Assembly (NCBI GenBank): GCA_017553505.1
Contig: JAFZLD010000022.1
Location: forward strand, 1 to 64,000
Direction of reading: 5' to 3'
Source of the DNA: Lachnospiraceae bacterium
GTDB taxonomy: Bacteria > Bacillota > Clostridia > Lachnospirales > Lachnospiraceae
DNA: 64,000 bases
Both the position numbers and the translations under genes were made by a program. Of this stretch, positions 45,092-54,304 are shown piece after piece; position 1 is the first letter of the stretch, and every line of letters begins with the position of its first letter. The notes under the pieces are model-generated. The model was not told where the DNA came from, ran no database searches, and saw only the letters and a list, made by a program, of their open reading frames with translations.

Positions 45092-45283
45092 ATGAATATT
45101 ACAGGATTGTCGATGGCAATTTCACAGATAAACACTAAGACTGAAGTAGGCACTGCCGTACTCAGCAAGGCGATGGATACTAACGAAGCCATAGGAGAAG
45201 GCATTGTTAAGATGATTGACAAGGCCGAGATGGAGAGAAGCGTTAATCCTGCTGTGGGATCCAATGTAGACTTCTACGCATAA
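45092..45283 (+). CDS. YjfB-family putative motility protein
   Basis: 63 residues (MNITGLSMAISQINTKTEVG ... NPAVGSNVDFYA). The short N-terminal LSMAxSQ motif, a central helix with VLSKAMDTNEAIGEGIVKMI and the terminal PxxGxNxD match PF14070-type YjfB proteins. These are associated with flagellar motility in Bacillus, role undefined. AAGGAGG is correctly spaced for ATG 45092, not for the upstream GTG. A TATAAT lies at 45054-45059. No other motility genes are in the window. Confidence 0.8.
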   Translation: MNITGLSMAISQINTKTEVGTAVLSKAMDTNEAIGEGIVKMIDKAEMERSVNPAVGSNVDFYA

Positions 45284-45297
45284 CAGAATAAGAAAGA

Positions 45298-45323
45298 ACC
45301 CCGGACGATGATTCGCCCGGGGT
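45298..45323. terminator. Terminator between yjfB and trkA (convergent)
   Basis: ACCCCGG and CCGGGGT form a 7-bp GC-rich stem with a 12-base loop, followed by CTTGTATTTC. It lies between convergent gene ends and can serve both. Confidence 0.65.
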
Positions 45324-45332
45324 CTTGTATTT

Positions 45333-46700
45333 CTAGCGGAATATTTCGTTCAAGTTTTTAATCTTATTCTTGCTTGCCGAAACGATAAATACCTTGTCGC
45401 CGACCTGCAATGTCGACGAACCGCCGGGGATTTTCATCTCGCCGTTGCGGATGATGGCGGCTACAAGAGTGTCTTTCTTTAGCTTAAAGGCTTTGTCGCG
45501 GAAAGGTATATTTAAATGGCTGCAGTTTTCGGTGATGTTGAACTCCATAAGTTCGGCGAGAGAGTCGCAGATGGTATTGAAGCGTAAGATTTCGTTCTCT
45601 GCATCCTTCATTTGAGAGTTACGTACATATCTGTACAGCTTATTGGCTGCCACTTCACAAGGGGATACGGTAATGTCCATATTGACCTTGTGAAGCATCT
45701 TGGCATGAGCGACAGTTTCGATTCTGGTGATAATCGAAGGAACACCTTCGGACCAGGCATACATACTTACCACAAGGTTGGCTTCGTCACGGTCTGTGAT
45801 GGATACAACAACGTCTTTTTTGGATATACCTTCGGCATCGAGGATTTCGACAGACTCGGCGTTGCCGTAGGAAATCTTGGCATTGGGGTATTTCTCCATA
45901 AGCCTCTTGCAGTTCTGAATGTTCTCTTCGATGATGGTTACATCTTTGCCTTTTCTGAGTAACTTCTCCGCAAGATAATCGCCTGTAAAGCCTCCGCCAA
46001 CTACCAGTACTTTCTTGGAACTCGTAGTGATGATGCCCATCTTCTTAAAGGTCTCGGCAACACCTTCCTGGTCGGAGGTGAGGTAGACGTTATCGTCTTC
46101 TTCACATACGAAGTTGCCGTCCGGAATGAATAGCTTACCGTCGCGCACAACCGCAACGACAAGGAAGCTTCCGTTAAGCTCCTTGTGAAGGTCGAGAAGA
46201 GACTTGCCACAAAACGGAGAATCCTTTAAAGCAACAATCGAAAGCATCTGTATAGCATCGTCAAAGAAAGAATCCAGACGCACATGACCGGGAAGACCGA
46301 TATTGTTGTAAATAATCTCAGCCACATCAATCTTCGGGCGCACGATATAATCTATATGGTACTCCTTAATAAGAGAATCCTTTTCAAGAGAAAGGTCCGA
46401 AAGAACAAGTCTTGCAGCGGTATAACGGGTACCGAGGTTCTTGGCCTGGAGGCAGCTTAGGAGATTAATCTCATCAACTGCGGTAAGCGCAATGAGCATG
46501 TCGGCCGTCTCGGCTCCTGCTTTTTTCAAAGTCTCACGAGAGGCACCGCTTCCCTCAACCCCTGTAACATTGTACTTGTCGGTTACGGCGTCGATTATTT
46601 TCTTAGAGCAATCAATAACGGTAATCTCGATGCCTTCGCGAGTCAGCATCTCTATCAGAGTAAGACCGGTCTTGCCCATTCCAACAACTATAACTTTCAT
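45333..46700 (-). CDS. trkA: TrkA-type regulatory subunit (two RCK-N/RCK-C units)
   Basis: 455 residues, cytoplasmic. Two Rossmann RCK-N domains (VIVVGMGKTGLTLIEMLTRE and VLVVGGGFTGDYLAEKLLRK, both with dinucleotide-binding GxGxxG-type motifs), each followed by an RCK-C domain. It gates transporters in response to NAD(H) or nucleotides. No TrkH/KtrB is nearby; instead it overlaps by ATGA a CPA1 antiporter gene upstream, suggesting that this antiporter is what it regulates. Confidence 0.92.
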   Translation of the reverse strand: MKVIVVGMGKTGLTLIEMLTREGIEITVIDCSKKIIDAVTDKYNVTGVEGSGASRETLKKAGAETADMLIALTAVDEINLLSCLQAKNLGTRYTAARLVLSDLSLEKDSLIKEYHIDYIVRPKIDVAEIIYNNIGLPGHVRLDSFFDDAIQMLSIVALKDSPFCGKSLLDLHKELNGSFLVVAVVRDGKLFIPDGNFVCEEDDNVYLTSDQEGVAETFKKMGIITTSSKKVLVVGGGFTGDYLAEKLLRKGKDVTIIEENIQNCKRLMEKYPNAKISYGNAESVEILDAEGISKKDVVVSITDRDEANLVVSMYAWSEGVPSIITRIETVAHAKMLHKVNMDITVSPCEVAANKLYRYVRNSQMKDAENEILRFNTICDSLAELMEFNITENCSHLNIPFRDKAFKLKKDTLVAAIIRNGEMKIPGGSSTLQVGDKVFIVSASKNKIKNLNEIFR

Positions 46701-47986
46701 CGTCTGTTCTCCCTCTTAAGTCTTTCTGTCTTGTGCTTCTCAAGCGAGAAGTAAACTTTCTTAATGGTTAATCCCTGTACCAAAACCGTGAAGAAAATCG
46801 TCACGTAAGTCACATTCATGAATATAAGATATATGTTATGTGGCAGGAATTCCTTGGTACCCAATGCAAGGGCCAGTGAAAGTCCGCCTTTAAGCGCCGA
46901 CCAGGTCATAAGAGCTACAAACTCGCGAAGACTGTAGTTGCCGGGCATCTTGCGACCGGTAAGCAAACTGCTTATGAATACGCCGAATGCTCTTGAAACT
47001 ACGATTATCACAATCGCAACAGGTACCAGCAAAAGAACATACTCACTAAGCTCGATATTAAGTACAAGCAGTGCAATCATTACGAACAACACAGCGTTAA
47101 GTATGGACTCGAGTATCTCCCAAAAGTCTCTGTACAAATCCTTCTCATCGATAACCACCACACGGTTTTCAATCTTGGAGAATGCATAGGAGAAGTACAT
47201 TCCACACACAACCGAAGCGATAACTCCCGAGAAACCGAGATGCTCGCAGATAATGTATACAAGCGAAACGTTGAGAAGCGATATCAAAATGTATTTAATC
47301 GGGTCACGCGTAAGCTTAATAAGTGAAAAGAAAATGAATGACATTATCAAAGCAACCGCGATGGCACCGAGAATTTCCTTGAAGAAAAGAACCATGAAGT
47401 TCGAGCCTTCGCTCTTGGTAATGAGCCCGCGCACGAAGATAAAAAGCGTTACGCCGGTACCGTCGTTAAAGAGCGATTCGTTCTCGATGATGGAGCACAC
47501 ATTCTTGGAAAGACCTATCTTATTAAGAATACCTGTCGCCGCAATCGGGTCGGTGGGCGATACCACGCAACCGAGAAGCACGCAGGTCGTAATGTCCAAA
47601 GGAAGCCTGAACACAAGGCTCACCAGATAGAACAGCACCCCGTAGAAAACCGACGAAATAACCGTGGTAAGAAGCGCCAGAAGCGATATCGGGCGGATGT
47701 TCTGTCGGAACTTCCTCATATTTACCTTGCTGGCTCCGGCAAAGAGCATGAAGCACAACACGCCGTCCATAAGGTACTCTTCGAATCCGAAGTCGCCCAG
47801 CTGATCTATAAAAGTGTTAAGTGAATCAATATTTGAGAACTTTCTTGCAAAAAGAAGCCCCAGAGAAATAATCAAAGAAAAAAGAATCAGAGCTATATCG
47901 CTTTGAAGCTTGAAGATGCGTTCGTTAAGCAATCCGATTCCTACAATGAATATTAAAACGATAATCAAAAACAACAGAATATTCAT
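46697..47986 (-). CDS. Cation:proton antiporter, CPA1 (NhaP-like) family
   Basis: 429 residues with about twelve membrane helices. CPA1 marks: GCVVSPTDPIAATGIL in helix 4-5 and ENESLFNDGTGVTLFIF with the ND pair of the ion site. It exchanges Na+ or K+ for protons. GAGGGG precedes ATG 47986; the in-frame extension to 48031 runs through the upstream terminator and is rejected. Its stop overlaps the trkA start, so it makes a transporter/gate pair. Confidence 0.9.
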   Translation of the reverse strand: MNILLFLIIVLIFIVGIGLLNERIFKLQSDIALILFSLIISLGLLFARKFSNIDSLNTFIDQLGDFGFEEYLMDGVLCFMLFAGASKVNMRKFRQNIRPISLLALLTTVISSVFYGVLFYLVSLVFRLPLDITTCVLLGCVVSPTDPIAATGILNKIGLSKNVCSIIENESLFNDGTGVTLFIFVRGLITKSEGSNFMVLFFKEILGAIAVALIMSFIFFSLIKLTRDPIKYILISLLNVSLVYIICEHLGFSGVIASVVCGMYFSYAFSKIENRVVVIDEKDLYRDFWEILESILNAVLFVMIALLVLNIELSEYVLLLVPVAIVIIVVSRAFGVFISSLLTGRKMPGNYSLREFVALMTWSALKGGLSLALALGTKEFLPHNIYLIFMNVTYVTIFFTVLVQGLTIKKVYFSLEKHKTERLKRENRR

Positions 47987-48004
47987 ACGACCCCTCAGAA
48001 TAAA

Positions 48005-48045
48005 AAAAGGATATCTAAATCTATGATACATTCAGATATCCTTTT
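48005..48045 (-). terminator. Terminator of the CvfB-like gene
   Basis: AAAAGGATATCT and AGATATCCTTTT form a perfect 12-bp stem with a 17-base loop. On the minus strand a run of seven T follows. Confidence 0.85.
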
Positions 48046-48060
48046 ATTGTCTTTATTATT

Positions 48061-48918
48061 CTATATCAACTTTATTTTGCCGTCAAAAGTTATTTCTATC
48101 TTACGGTTCTTATAAAGGTGGCCTACAGCCTTCTTGAACTCGTTCTTGCTCATGCCGGTTTCACGGGTGATGACCTCGGGAGATGCCTTCTCGGTAAAAG
48201 GAAGAACTCCGTCGTAAGACTTAATCAGCTCGAGAATCTTCTCGGAATCGGCCTCAGCCTGAAGGTGAGACTTCTCACGGATGCTCAAATCAATCTTGCC
48301 GTCAGTTCTTACATTAATTACGCGGGCTTCGATTGTGCTGCCGATTTCACACTTGCCGTAGACCTCACGCTTGGGGATAAGTCCCTGATACATATCGTCG
48401 ATGGCCACGAACACGCCGAAATTGTCGCTGGTCTGGTATACGGTGCCGGTAACCTTGTCATCCTTTTTGTACTTATCTGTGGTAGTAAGGTAAGGATACA
48501 CGTTCATGGTAGAGCAGATACGGCTTGATTTATCAAGGTATACGGCTACGAGAACTTCATCTCCCTCAGAAACCTTCGATGTCTGCTCGCGGAAGGGAAG
48601 CAACAAGTCCTTCTCAAGTCCCCAGTCAAGGAACGCACCAATCTTGGTAACCTGTTTAACGGTAAGTCTTCCGACCTGCCCGAGAGAAAGCTTCGGGGTA
48701 ACGGTGGTAGCTATGAGTCTGTCGGCTGAATCAAGATACAGGAACACATCCACCGCATCGCCACGCTTGAGCCCTTCGGCAACCTGCTTCTTGGGAAGTA
48801 AAACGTGCTCGTTGGCAGCGGGAACTTTCTTGTCCTTCAATTCTTCGGGCACGAGATAAGCGCCGAACTCAACGAGCTTCTCAACATATAAAGTTTGCAT
48901 TTGCGCAAGATTAAACAT
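48061..48918 (-). CDS. cvfB: CvfB/YitL-family S1-domain RNA-binding protein
   Basis: 285 residues with tandem S1-like domains and a C-terminal winged helix. GRLTVKQVTKIGAFLDWGLE and GTVYQTSDNFGVFVAIDDMY are S1 segments, and SPEVITRETGMSKNEFKKAV is the winged-helix end. CvfB in Staphylococcus influences virulence and post-transcriptional control. AAGG lies nine bases before ATG 48918; ATG at MQTLYVEKL is an alternative shorter start. Confidence 0.88.
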   Translation of the reverse strand: MFNLAQMQTLYVEKLVEFGAYLVPEELKDKKVPAANEHVLLPKKQVAEGLKRGDAVDVFLYLDSADRLIATTVTPKLSLGQVGRLTVKQVTKIGAFLDWGLEKDLLLPFREQTSKVSEGDEVLVAVYLDKSSRICSTMNVYPYLTTTDKYKKDDKVTGTVYQTSDNFGVFVAIDDMYQGLIPKREVYGKCEIGSTIEARVINVRTDGKIDLSIREKSHLQAEADSEKILELIKSYDGVLPFTEKASPEVITRETGMSKNEFKKAVGHLYKNRKIEITFDGKIKLI

Positions 48919-48935
48919 AAAAAACAGCCTTTCTT

Positions 48936-48973
48936 AAGCCACCCGAAATGATGAGTGGCTTTGGGCTATTATA
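48936..48973 (-). promoter_or_regulatory. Promoter of cvfB with a leader hairpin
   Basis: On the minus strand TATAAT (48973-48968) is preceded at 17 bp by TTTATT. Just downstream AAGCCAC and GTGGCTT pair around 12 bases (48961-48936), so the hairpin falls in the cvfB leader or terminates the upstream operon. Confidence 0.45.
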
Positions 48974-48999
48974 TCAAAACGTTATTAAGAAATAAAGTG

Positions 49000-49731
49000 C
49001 TACTTGTTGGCAGCATATTTTGACTTCATTTCATCATATTTTTCCGAAGTCATAAGAGCTGTCTCTGCTGTGCCTTTAAGCGTTACCGAGTATGTCCATC
49101 TGCCGTAAACTTCAAGCTTTTTGACGGCATCAATCTTTATAATGTAGGACTTGTGGCAACGCATGAATTTCTCGGGATCCAGCTTTTCTTCAAGAGTGGA
49201 AAGCGCCTGCGAAGTAAGATAAATTTCGTCTCCGGTGACGATTCTGGTCATACCGTCGGTGCGCTCTATCATGATGATGTCTTCGGTATCCACAAGATTG
49301 ATTTCTTCTTTGCCCTTGATAATGAGCTTGTCGGGCGAAGACTCGGATTTGTCGCCCAAAGAAGCTGCGTCAGACAAGCTTTTGATGCGGGAAAGAGTTT
49401 TGCCTATTCTTTCGAGGTTGAAAGGTTTTACGAGATAGTCAAAAGCATAAATCTCAAAGGCATTGGCCATGTACTCGCTGTGGGCGGTGGCAAAGACTAT
49501 CTTGATCTTGGGGTCCACTTCGGTGATGGCTTTGGCGCATTCAAGACCGCTTTCGCCGTTTAAGTCTATGTCCATAAAGACAACATCGGGGCGGAGCTTA
49601 ATAAAGTCACTGATGGCCGAGGCAAAGCTGTCGCAAGCGGAAATTACCTTGCAATCATCGGTACGCTCTATCATTTTCTGAAGGATGTAACGAATCTCGG
49701 CTTCATCCTCGACTATCATGACTTTAATCAT
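49000..49731 (-). CDS. LytTR-family response regulator
   Basis: 243 residues. N-terminal receiver with EDEAE, phospho-Asp in VVFMDIDLNGESG near residue 53, Thr in FATAHSEYMANAF and Lys in YLVKPFN; C-terminal LytTR DNA-binding domain (EDIIMIERTDGMTRIVTG, KFMRCHKSYIIKIDAVKKLE). It is the last gene of a minus-strand operon whose first gene is a sensor kinase, with nfeD and floA between. Targets not visible. Confidence 0.93.
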   Translation of the reverse strand: MIKVMIVEDEAEIRYILQKMIERTDDCKVISACDSFASAISDFIKLRPDVVFMDIDLNGESGLECAKAITEVDPKIKIVFATAHSEYMANAFEIYAFDYLVKPFNLERIGKTLSRIKSLSDAASLGDKSESSPDKLIIKGKEEINLVDTEDIIMIERTDGMTRIVTGDEIYLTSQALSTLEEKLDPEKFMRCHKSYIIKIDAVKKLEVYGRWTYSVTLKGTAETALMTSEKYDEMKSKYAANK

Positions 49732-49752
49732 ATCTGTAACCCCTTAATCGGC

Positions 49753-50715
49753 TTATTTATCTTTTTTGTTCTTAACGTAATCGGTCACGCCTGTTCCGAT
49801 ATCGTTCTTCATCTTGGTATCGGCCTGAACGTTCTTTAAGTTGTAGTAATCAAGCACACCGATGTTTCCTGATTTTAAGGCTTCTGCCATAGCTCTCGGA
49901 ACTTCGGACTCAGCCTTTACTACTTCGGCACGCATCTCCTGCTCGAGAGCGACTGCCATAGCACGTCTTTCTTCGGCCTTGGCTTGAGCAATCTTGGTGT
50001 TGGCTTCTGCCTGCAAGCTCTGGAGGTTGGCACCGATGTTTCTTCCGATATCGATGTCTGCTATATCAATAGAAATTATCTCATAAGCGGTGCCTGAATC
50101 AAGACCCTTCTCAAGAACAACCTTGGAAATATCGTCGGGATTCTCAAGTACGCTGCTGTGTGTCTGTGCGGAGCCTACGGTTGTGACGATACCTTCGCCG
50201 ACTCTTGCGAGAACGGTCTGTTCGCCGGCACCACCGATTAATCGCTCAATGTTGGTCCTTACGGTTACACGTGCTTTAACCAAGAGCTCGATACCGTCTT
50301 TGGCAACTGCAGAGATCTGAGGTGTTTCGATAACCTTGGGAGTTACGCTCATCTTAACTGCATCAAAAACGTTACGGCCTGCAAGATCGATAGCGGAGGC
50401 CTGTTCGAAAGAAAGATCGATTCCGGCGCGTTCCGCTGCGATAAGAGCGTTAATAACATTGTCTACGTCGCCGCCTGCGAGATAGTGTGCTTCCAGCTGA
50501 TTGCCTTTGACTTTAAGGCCTGCTTTGGTTGCTTTGATCATAGGGCGTACAATCTTGGCGGGTCTGACGCGACGAAGCTTCATACCCACAAGAGAGAAGA
50601 TGTTAATCTTAACGCCGCTCGCGATGGCTGTAATCCATACACCCACAGGAATAACCGTAAAGAATACCAGTAATAATACAATAATGATTGCCGAAATGAT
50701 AAGTGTCAGTTTCAT
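49753..50715 (-). CDS. floA: Flotillin-like protein FloA (YqfA family)
   Basis: 320 residues. N-terminal membrane hairpin ([20 protein letters not shown]), SPFH domain with [20 protein letters not shown], and a C-terminal Glu/Ala coiled coil ([20 protein letters not shown]) and [16 protein letters not shown]. FloA assembles ordered membrane microdomains that scaffold signalling and secretion proteins. It directly follows nfeD (no gap) and lies inside a two-component operon. Confidence 0.96.
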   Translation of the reverse strand: MKLTLIISAIIIVLLLVFFTVIPVGVWITAIASGVKINIFSLVGMKLRRVRPAKIVRPMIKATKAGLKVKGNQLEAHYLAGGDVDNVINALIAAERAGIDLSFEQASAIDLAGRNVFDAVKMSVTPKVIETPQISAVAKDGIELLVKARVTVRTNIERLIGGAGEQTVLARVGEGIVTTVGSAQTHSSVLENPDDISKVVLEKGLDSGTAYEIISIDIADIDIGRNIGANLQSLQAEANTKIAQAKAEERRAMAVALEQEMRAEVVKAESEVPRAMAEALKSGNIGVLDYYNLKNVQADTKMKNDIGTGVTDYVKNKKDK

Positions 50716-51198
50716 TTATTTACCCTCCTCAACCAGTATTTTGTTGTTTTTGATTGCTGTTATTATTAATTCCGAATCCTTTTTGATGTAATAATTGGAA
50801 GAATAAATATCCAGCTTTACCCCGTCGAATTCTCCTTTGCCCGAAGGCCTTAAATCTGTCAGAGCTATGCCCTTTTTGCCGATAAGGTATTCCATGTCTT
50901 TTTCGTCTATAAAAAGGTTCTTACCCTGAAGATCCGTCTCCAGTTTGATGGGAGATTTTACTTTCTTGGAACTAAAGAGGATGATGCTTACTACGAGCAT
51001 CACAGCTATCACTACGATAGCAATTACCCCGACAATAACTCTTTCCGACGCGTTGCGGCCGGCCAGGAATATGCCTGCGGCGGTACAGATTATTCCGCTG
51101 ATTCCGGGAAGACCGAAACCGGGAAGATAGAATTCCACACCGATTAAGACAATTCCGATAATAAGTACTACTATGCCCAAAATCTGAATTGTGCCCAT
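50716..51198 (-). CDS. NfeD-family membrane protein (short form)
   Basis: 160 residues. Two or three membrane helices (IQILGIVVLIIGIVLIGVEF, GLPGISGIICTAAGIFLAGR, VGVIAIVVIAVMLVVSIILF) followed by the OB-like NfeD domain (LIGKKGIALTDLRPSGKGEF, VKLDIYSSNYYIKKDSELII). It lacks the ClpP-like protease part of long NfeD proteins. It partners with FloA, which begins at the next base. Confidence 0.9.
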   Translation of the reverse strand: MGTIQILGIVVLIIGIVLIGVEFYLPGFGLPGISGIICTAAGIFLAGRNASERVIVGVIAIVVIAVMLVVSIILFSSKKVKSPIKLETDLQGKNLFIDEKDMEYLIGKKGIALTDLRPSGKGEFDGVKLDIYSSNYYIKKDSELIITAIKNNKILVEEGK

Positions 51199-51200
51199 AC

Positions 51201-51938
51201 CTATGCTCCTTTTTCAAATTTAACCGTAAACACGGTTTCTTCTGTGCTTGACTCTGATTCTATGGTGCCTTTGTTGGCACTAAGTATTTCCGAAACTATG
51301 GAAAGCCCCATTCCGTGGCCGGCTTCTTTCTTGGTGGTAAAGCCTTTCTTAAACATGTTGGCTTTAACGTCTGCGGGAATTTCAGGACCGTTGTTGTCGA
51401 CATCAAAGATGTATTCGTTTGGTGTTTCGGTTATGTTGACGCGGATTCTTTTACCCTGACGGTCGCAGTCTTCAAGAGCGCGGATGGCATTGTCGATTAA
51501 ATTCGAAAGAACCTTGCAAAGTTCCCAGTCCTCGATGTGAAGGTTCGAAAGATCGGATTTCACTTCGATGATGAATTCGATGCCTTTGCTCTCGGATTCG
51601 GCGGCCTTGGCGGCAAGGAGGGCGTTGATGGCGGGCTTGGAAGTTTTGATGGCTTTGCCGGTTTTTAAAAGCTCACGATATACCTTCTTAAGATAAGAAG
51701 TCATCTCGTCGTATTCTTCTAGCTCCATAAGACCATACACAACCTGCAGGTGATTCAGATAATCGTGTCTGTCCATTCGAAGCTTGTCGTTAAGGCTCGA
51801 GAGATTGTTGATGCTTTCGCGAAGAGCGGCATTTCTCGCAGCTAACTTTAAATAACTTCTGACCAGCACAAAAATGCATCCTGTAAGTATTACCACCAAT
51901 ATCACACATAACAACAAATAGAATGATACGTCTCCCAC
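51201..51938 (-). CDS. Sensor histidine kinase (GHKL, Spo0B/CitA-like dimer box)
   Basis: 245 residues. One N-terminal membrane helix, then a dimerisation helix with phospho-His in MDRHDYLNHLQVVYGLMELE. The ATPase domain has LSNLIDNAIRALEDC (N box) and FDVDNNGPEIP and GHGMGLSIVSE (G boxes). No extracellular sensor is present, so stimulus is read through the membrane or a partner. GTG 51938 is preceded by GGAGGG; the longer frame to 52010 starts at or above the promoter -10 and is rejected. First gene of the operon with nfeD, floA and the LytTR regulator. Confidence 0.87.
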   Translation of the reverse strand: MGDVSFYLLLCVILVVILTGCIFVLVRSYLKLAARNAALRESINNLSSLNDKLRMDRHDYLNHLQVVYGLMELEEYDEMTSYLKKVYRELLKTGKAIKTSKPAINALLAAKAAESESKGIEFIIEVKSDLSNLHIEDWELCKVLSNLIDNAIRALEDCDRQGKRIRVNITETPNEYIFDVDNNGPEIPADVKANMFKKGFTTKKEAGHGMGLSIVSEILSANKGTIESESSTEETVFTVKFEKGA

Positions 51939-52009
51939 AATTCCCTCCGGTGTCAACTTGTGATGTAAGCATAGCATTGTCATAAAAAGAAACAACTCGT
52001 ATTGTCTCA

Positions 52010-52038
52010 ATTATACAAAAATCGCACTGAAATGTCAT
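52010..52038 (-). promoter_or_regulatory. Promoter of the kinase-nfeD-floA-regulator operon
   Basis: On the minus strand ATGACA (52038-52033), 17-bp spacer, TATAAT (52015-52010). The leader to GTG 51938 is about 65 bases. Confidence 0.65.
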
Positions 52039-52054
52039 TTTGATATATGAACGC

Positions 52055-52090
52055 AAAAAAAGAACTGACTCAGAAATTCTGAATCAGTTC
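52055..52090 (-). terminator. Terminator of tRNA-Gln
   Basis: GAACTGATTCAG pairs with CTGAGTCAGTTC (12 bp, one wobble) around five bases and ends in seven T on the minus strand. Confidence 0.85.
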
Positions 52091-52097
52091 CGTATAG

Positions 52098-52169
52098 CTG
52101 GGGTACAAGGATTCGAACCTTGAAATGACGGAGTCAGAGTCCGTTGCCTTACCGTTTGGCGATACCCCA
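52098..52169 (-). tRNA. tRNA-Gln (anticodon CTG)
   Basis: 72 bases. Acceptor TGGGGTA pairs with TACCCCA followed by discriminator G; the anticodon loop CTCTGAC gives CUG, reading CAG; the T arm is AAGG-TTCGAAT-CCTT. CCA is not encoded. The promoter and terminator flank it closely. Confidence 0.95.
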
Positions 52170-52207
52170 AAGGTATTTGTAAACCGCTCTCGCGATTGCA
52201 CTACGTT

Positions 52208-52236
52208 ATTATAGGGGATAGTTTTTCAAAAATCAA
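52208..52236 (-). promoter_or_regulatory. Promoter of tRNA-Gln
   Basis: On the minus strand TTGATT (52236-52231), 17-bp spacer, perfect TATAAT (52213-52208), 39 bases before the tRNA. The remaining gap to 52465 is AT-rich and shows no other gene. Confidence 0.8.
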
Positions 52237-52465
52237 GTATTTTTTTAAAAAGTTTTTTGAAGGGGCTCCTTTGGTTATTTTTTAGGTTCTTTTTGGCGCC
52301 GTAAAAGGCAAAAAAACAAAAAAATGCATAAAAAATGCACATTTAGGGGTTGGCTTTTTAAGTAAAAGATAATAAAATGGTAACGTAAATATGTTTTTTT
52401 CACGATTCGAGGTGCAATTTTCGTTGTGAAAATTGTCTAATCAGAAACATTCTTTGGAGGAAATC

Positions 52466-53554
52466 ATGATATCTAATCAGATATTGCAGACTACCATCGA
52501 CGGACTTAAGGGAATTTCCAGAGTAGAACTTAGCGTCGTAGATACTGAAGGAAAGGACGTTGTATCCACAAGCGGACATACCGGTACGGTTTCCAAGGCC
52601 GCAAGAGAATTCGCGCAGGGACCGGCAGACTCCCAGGAGATACAGGGCTATCAGTACTTTAAGATTTACGATGAGCAGCAGGTTGAGTACATTCTTATCG
52701 CATGCGGTACGGGTGAAGACGTATACATGATCGGTAAGATGGTTGCCTTCCAGATTCAGAGCCTCATAGTTGCCTACAAGGAGCGTTTCGACAAGGACAA
52801 CTTTATCAAGAACCTTCTTCTTGACAACCTTCTTTTGGTAGATATCTACAGTCGTGCCAAGAAGCTTCATATCGCTACCGACGTTAAGCGTGTAGCCATG
52901 ATTATCGAAGCGGGCGAGAGAAAGGACAATAACGTTCTTGAGTGCATCCGTACTCACTTCGGTTCCAACAATCAGGACTTTATCACTGCTGTTGACGAGA
53001 ACAACGTTATCGTGGTTAAGGAGCTTGAGGACACAGACTTCTCCAAGGAAGTGGACCGTGCGGCTCGCGCCATCATCGGCGTCCTTGCCAAAGAAGGCAT
53101 TGAAGGCGTACACGTATCTTACGGTACCGCTGTAGGTGAGATTAAGGAAGTCAGCCGTTCTTACAAAGAAGCCAAGATGGCTCTCGATGTAGGAAAGATT
53201 TTCTTTGGCGACAGAGACGTTGTCGCTTACTCGGAGCTTGGAATCGGACGTTTGATTTATCAGCTTCCCATTCCGCTTTGCAAGATGTTTATTAAGGAAA
53301 TCTTCGGCGGTAAGAGCCCCGATGAGTTCGATGAGGAAACCCTCACCACAATCATGAAGTTCTTCGAGAACAGCCTTAACGTTTCCGAGACTTCCAGACA
53401 ATTGTTTATTCACCGCAATACTCTCGTATATCGTCTTGATAAGCTTCAGAAGCTTACAGGGCTTGATTTGAGAGTCTTTGAGGACGCAATTACATTCAAG
53501 ATTGCCCTTATGGTAGTCAAGTACATGAAATACATGGAGAGCATTGAATACTGA
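52466..53554 (+). CDS. CdaR/PucR-type transcriptional regulator
   Basis: 362 residues. N-terminal ligand-sensing region (ILQTTIDGLKGISRVELSVV, a CdaR-type sugar-diacid recognition-like start), central GGDEF-like fold (VHVSYGTAVGEIKEVSRSYK EAKMAL), and C-terminal PucR helix-turn-helix (NVSETSRQLFIHRNTLVYRL). GGAGG five bases ahead selects ATG 52466 over TTG 52433. It precedes ftsE by 18 bases and may be co-transcribed with the division genes, an unusual partner; the inducer is unknown. Confidence 0.85.
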   Translation: MISNQILQTTIDGLKGISRVELSVVDTEGKDVVSTSGHTGTVSKAAREFAQGPADSQEIQGYQYFKIYDEQQVEYILIACGTGEDVYMIGKMVAFQIQSLIVAYKERFDKDNFIKNLLLDNLLLVDIYSRAKKLHIATDVKRVAMIIEAGERKDNNVLECIRTHFGSNNQDFITAVDENNVIVVKELEDTDFSKEVDRAARAIIGVLAKEGIEGVHVSYGTAVGEIKEVSRSYKEAKMALDVGKIFFGDRDVVAYSELGIGRLIYQLPIPLCKMFIKEIFGGKSPDEFDEETLTTIMKFFENSLNVSETSRQLFIHRNTLVYRLDKLQKLTGLDLRVFEDAITFKIALMVVKYMKYMESIEY

Positions 53555-53572
53555 TTCTAAGGAGCAGAGGTT

Positions 53573-54304
53573 ATGGCTTTACCTAACAGAAAGAAAAAGC
53601 TGATGGAAGATGATGAAGTCATTGTAATGGAGAATGTCTCCAAGTCCTACCAGGCCGGAATTCCGGCGCTGAGCAACGTATCCCTTAAGATTAAGAAGGG
53701 TGAGTTCGTGTTCGTTGTAGGCGACAGTGGCTCGGGTAAGTCTACTTTCATCAAGCTGTTATTAAGAGAAATCGTTCCCACAGAGGGAAATCTTTATGTG
53801 CTTAATTACAATCTCAACAAGATTAAGCATCGCAAAATCCCCAAATTCAGAAGAAATCTCGGAGTTGTGTTCCAGGACTTCAGATTACTTAAGGACCGTA
53901 ATGTTTACGAGAACGTTGCTTTTGCGCAGCGTATTATTCAGGTACCCGGCAAGCAGATTCGAAAGAACGTGCCCAAGGTCCTTGCAACCGTAGGCCTTGC
54001 GGGTAAGTATAAGGCTAAGCCCGGCAAGTTATCGGGTGGTGAGCAGCAGAGAGTTGCCATTGCGAGAGCATTGGTTAATCGTCCCACAGTTCTTCTTGCG
54101 GACGAGCCCACAGGTAACCTCGATCCCAACAACTCAATGGAAATCATGAGACTGCTTGAGGAGATTAACAACGCAGGCACCACCGTTATCATGGTTACCC
54201 ACAATAAAGATATCGTTAATGCCATGCAGAAGCGAGTTATCACACTCCGCAAGGGCGTGATAGTAAGCGATCATGAGAGGGGAGGATACGACGATGAAGA
54301 TTAG
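53573..54304 (+). CDS. ftsE: Cell-division ABC ATPase FtsE
   Basis: 243 residues. Walker [16 protein letters not shown], FtsE-typical Q-loop region [11 protein letters not shown], signature [15 protein letters not shown], Walker [12 protein letters not shown], His in MVTHNKD. An N-terminal extension of ~18 residues ([15 protein letters not shown]) precedes the core. With FtsX it transmits ATP hydrolysis across the membrane to activate peptidoglycan hydrolases at division. FtsX starts inside its last codons. Confidence 0.95.
   Translation: MALPNRKKKLMEDDEVIVMENVSKSYQAGIPALSNVSLKIKKGEFVFVVGDSGSGKSTFIKLLLREIVPTEGNLYVLNYNLNKIKHRKIPKFRRNLGVVFQDFRLLKDRNVYENVAFAQRIIQVPGKQIRKNVPKVLATVGLAGKYKAKPGKLSGGEQQRVAIARALVNRPTVLLADEPTGNLDPNNSMEIMRLLEEINNAGTTVIMVTHNKDIVNAMQKRVITLRKGVIVSDHERGGYDDED

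Noticed and set aside
51939-52010. Longer N-terminus for the sensor kinase
   Set aside because: It begins at the promoter -10 box, so would not be transcribed; GTG 51938 has GGAGGG.
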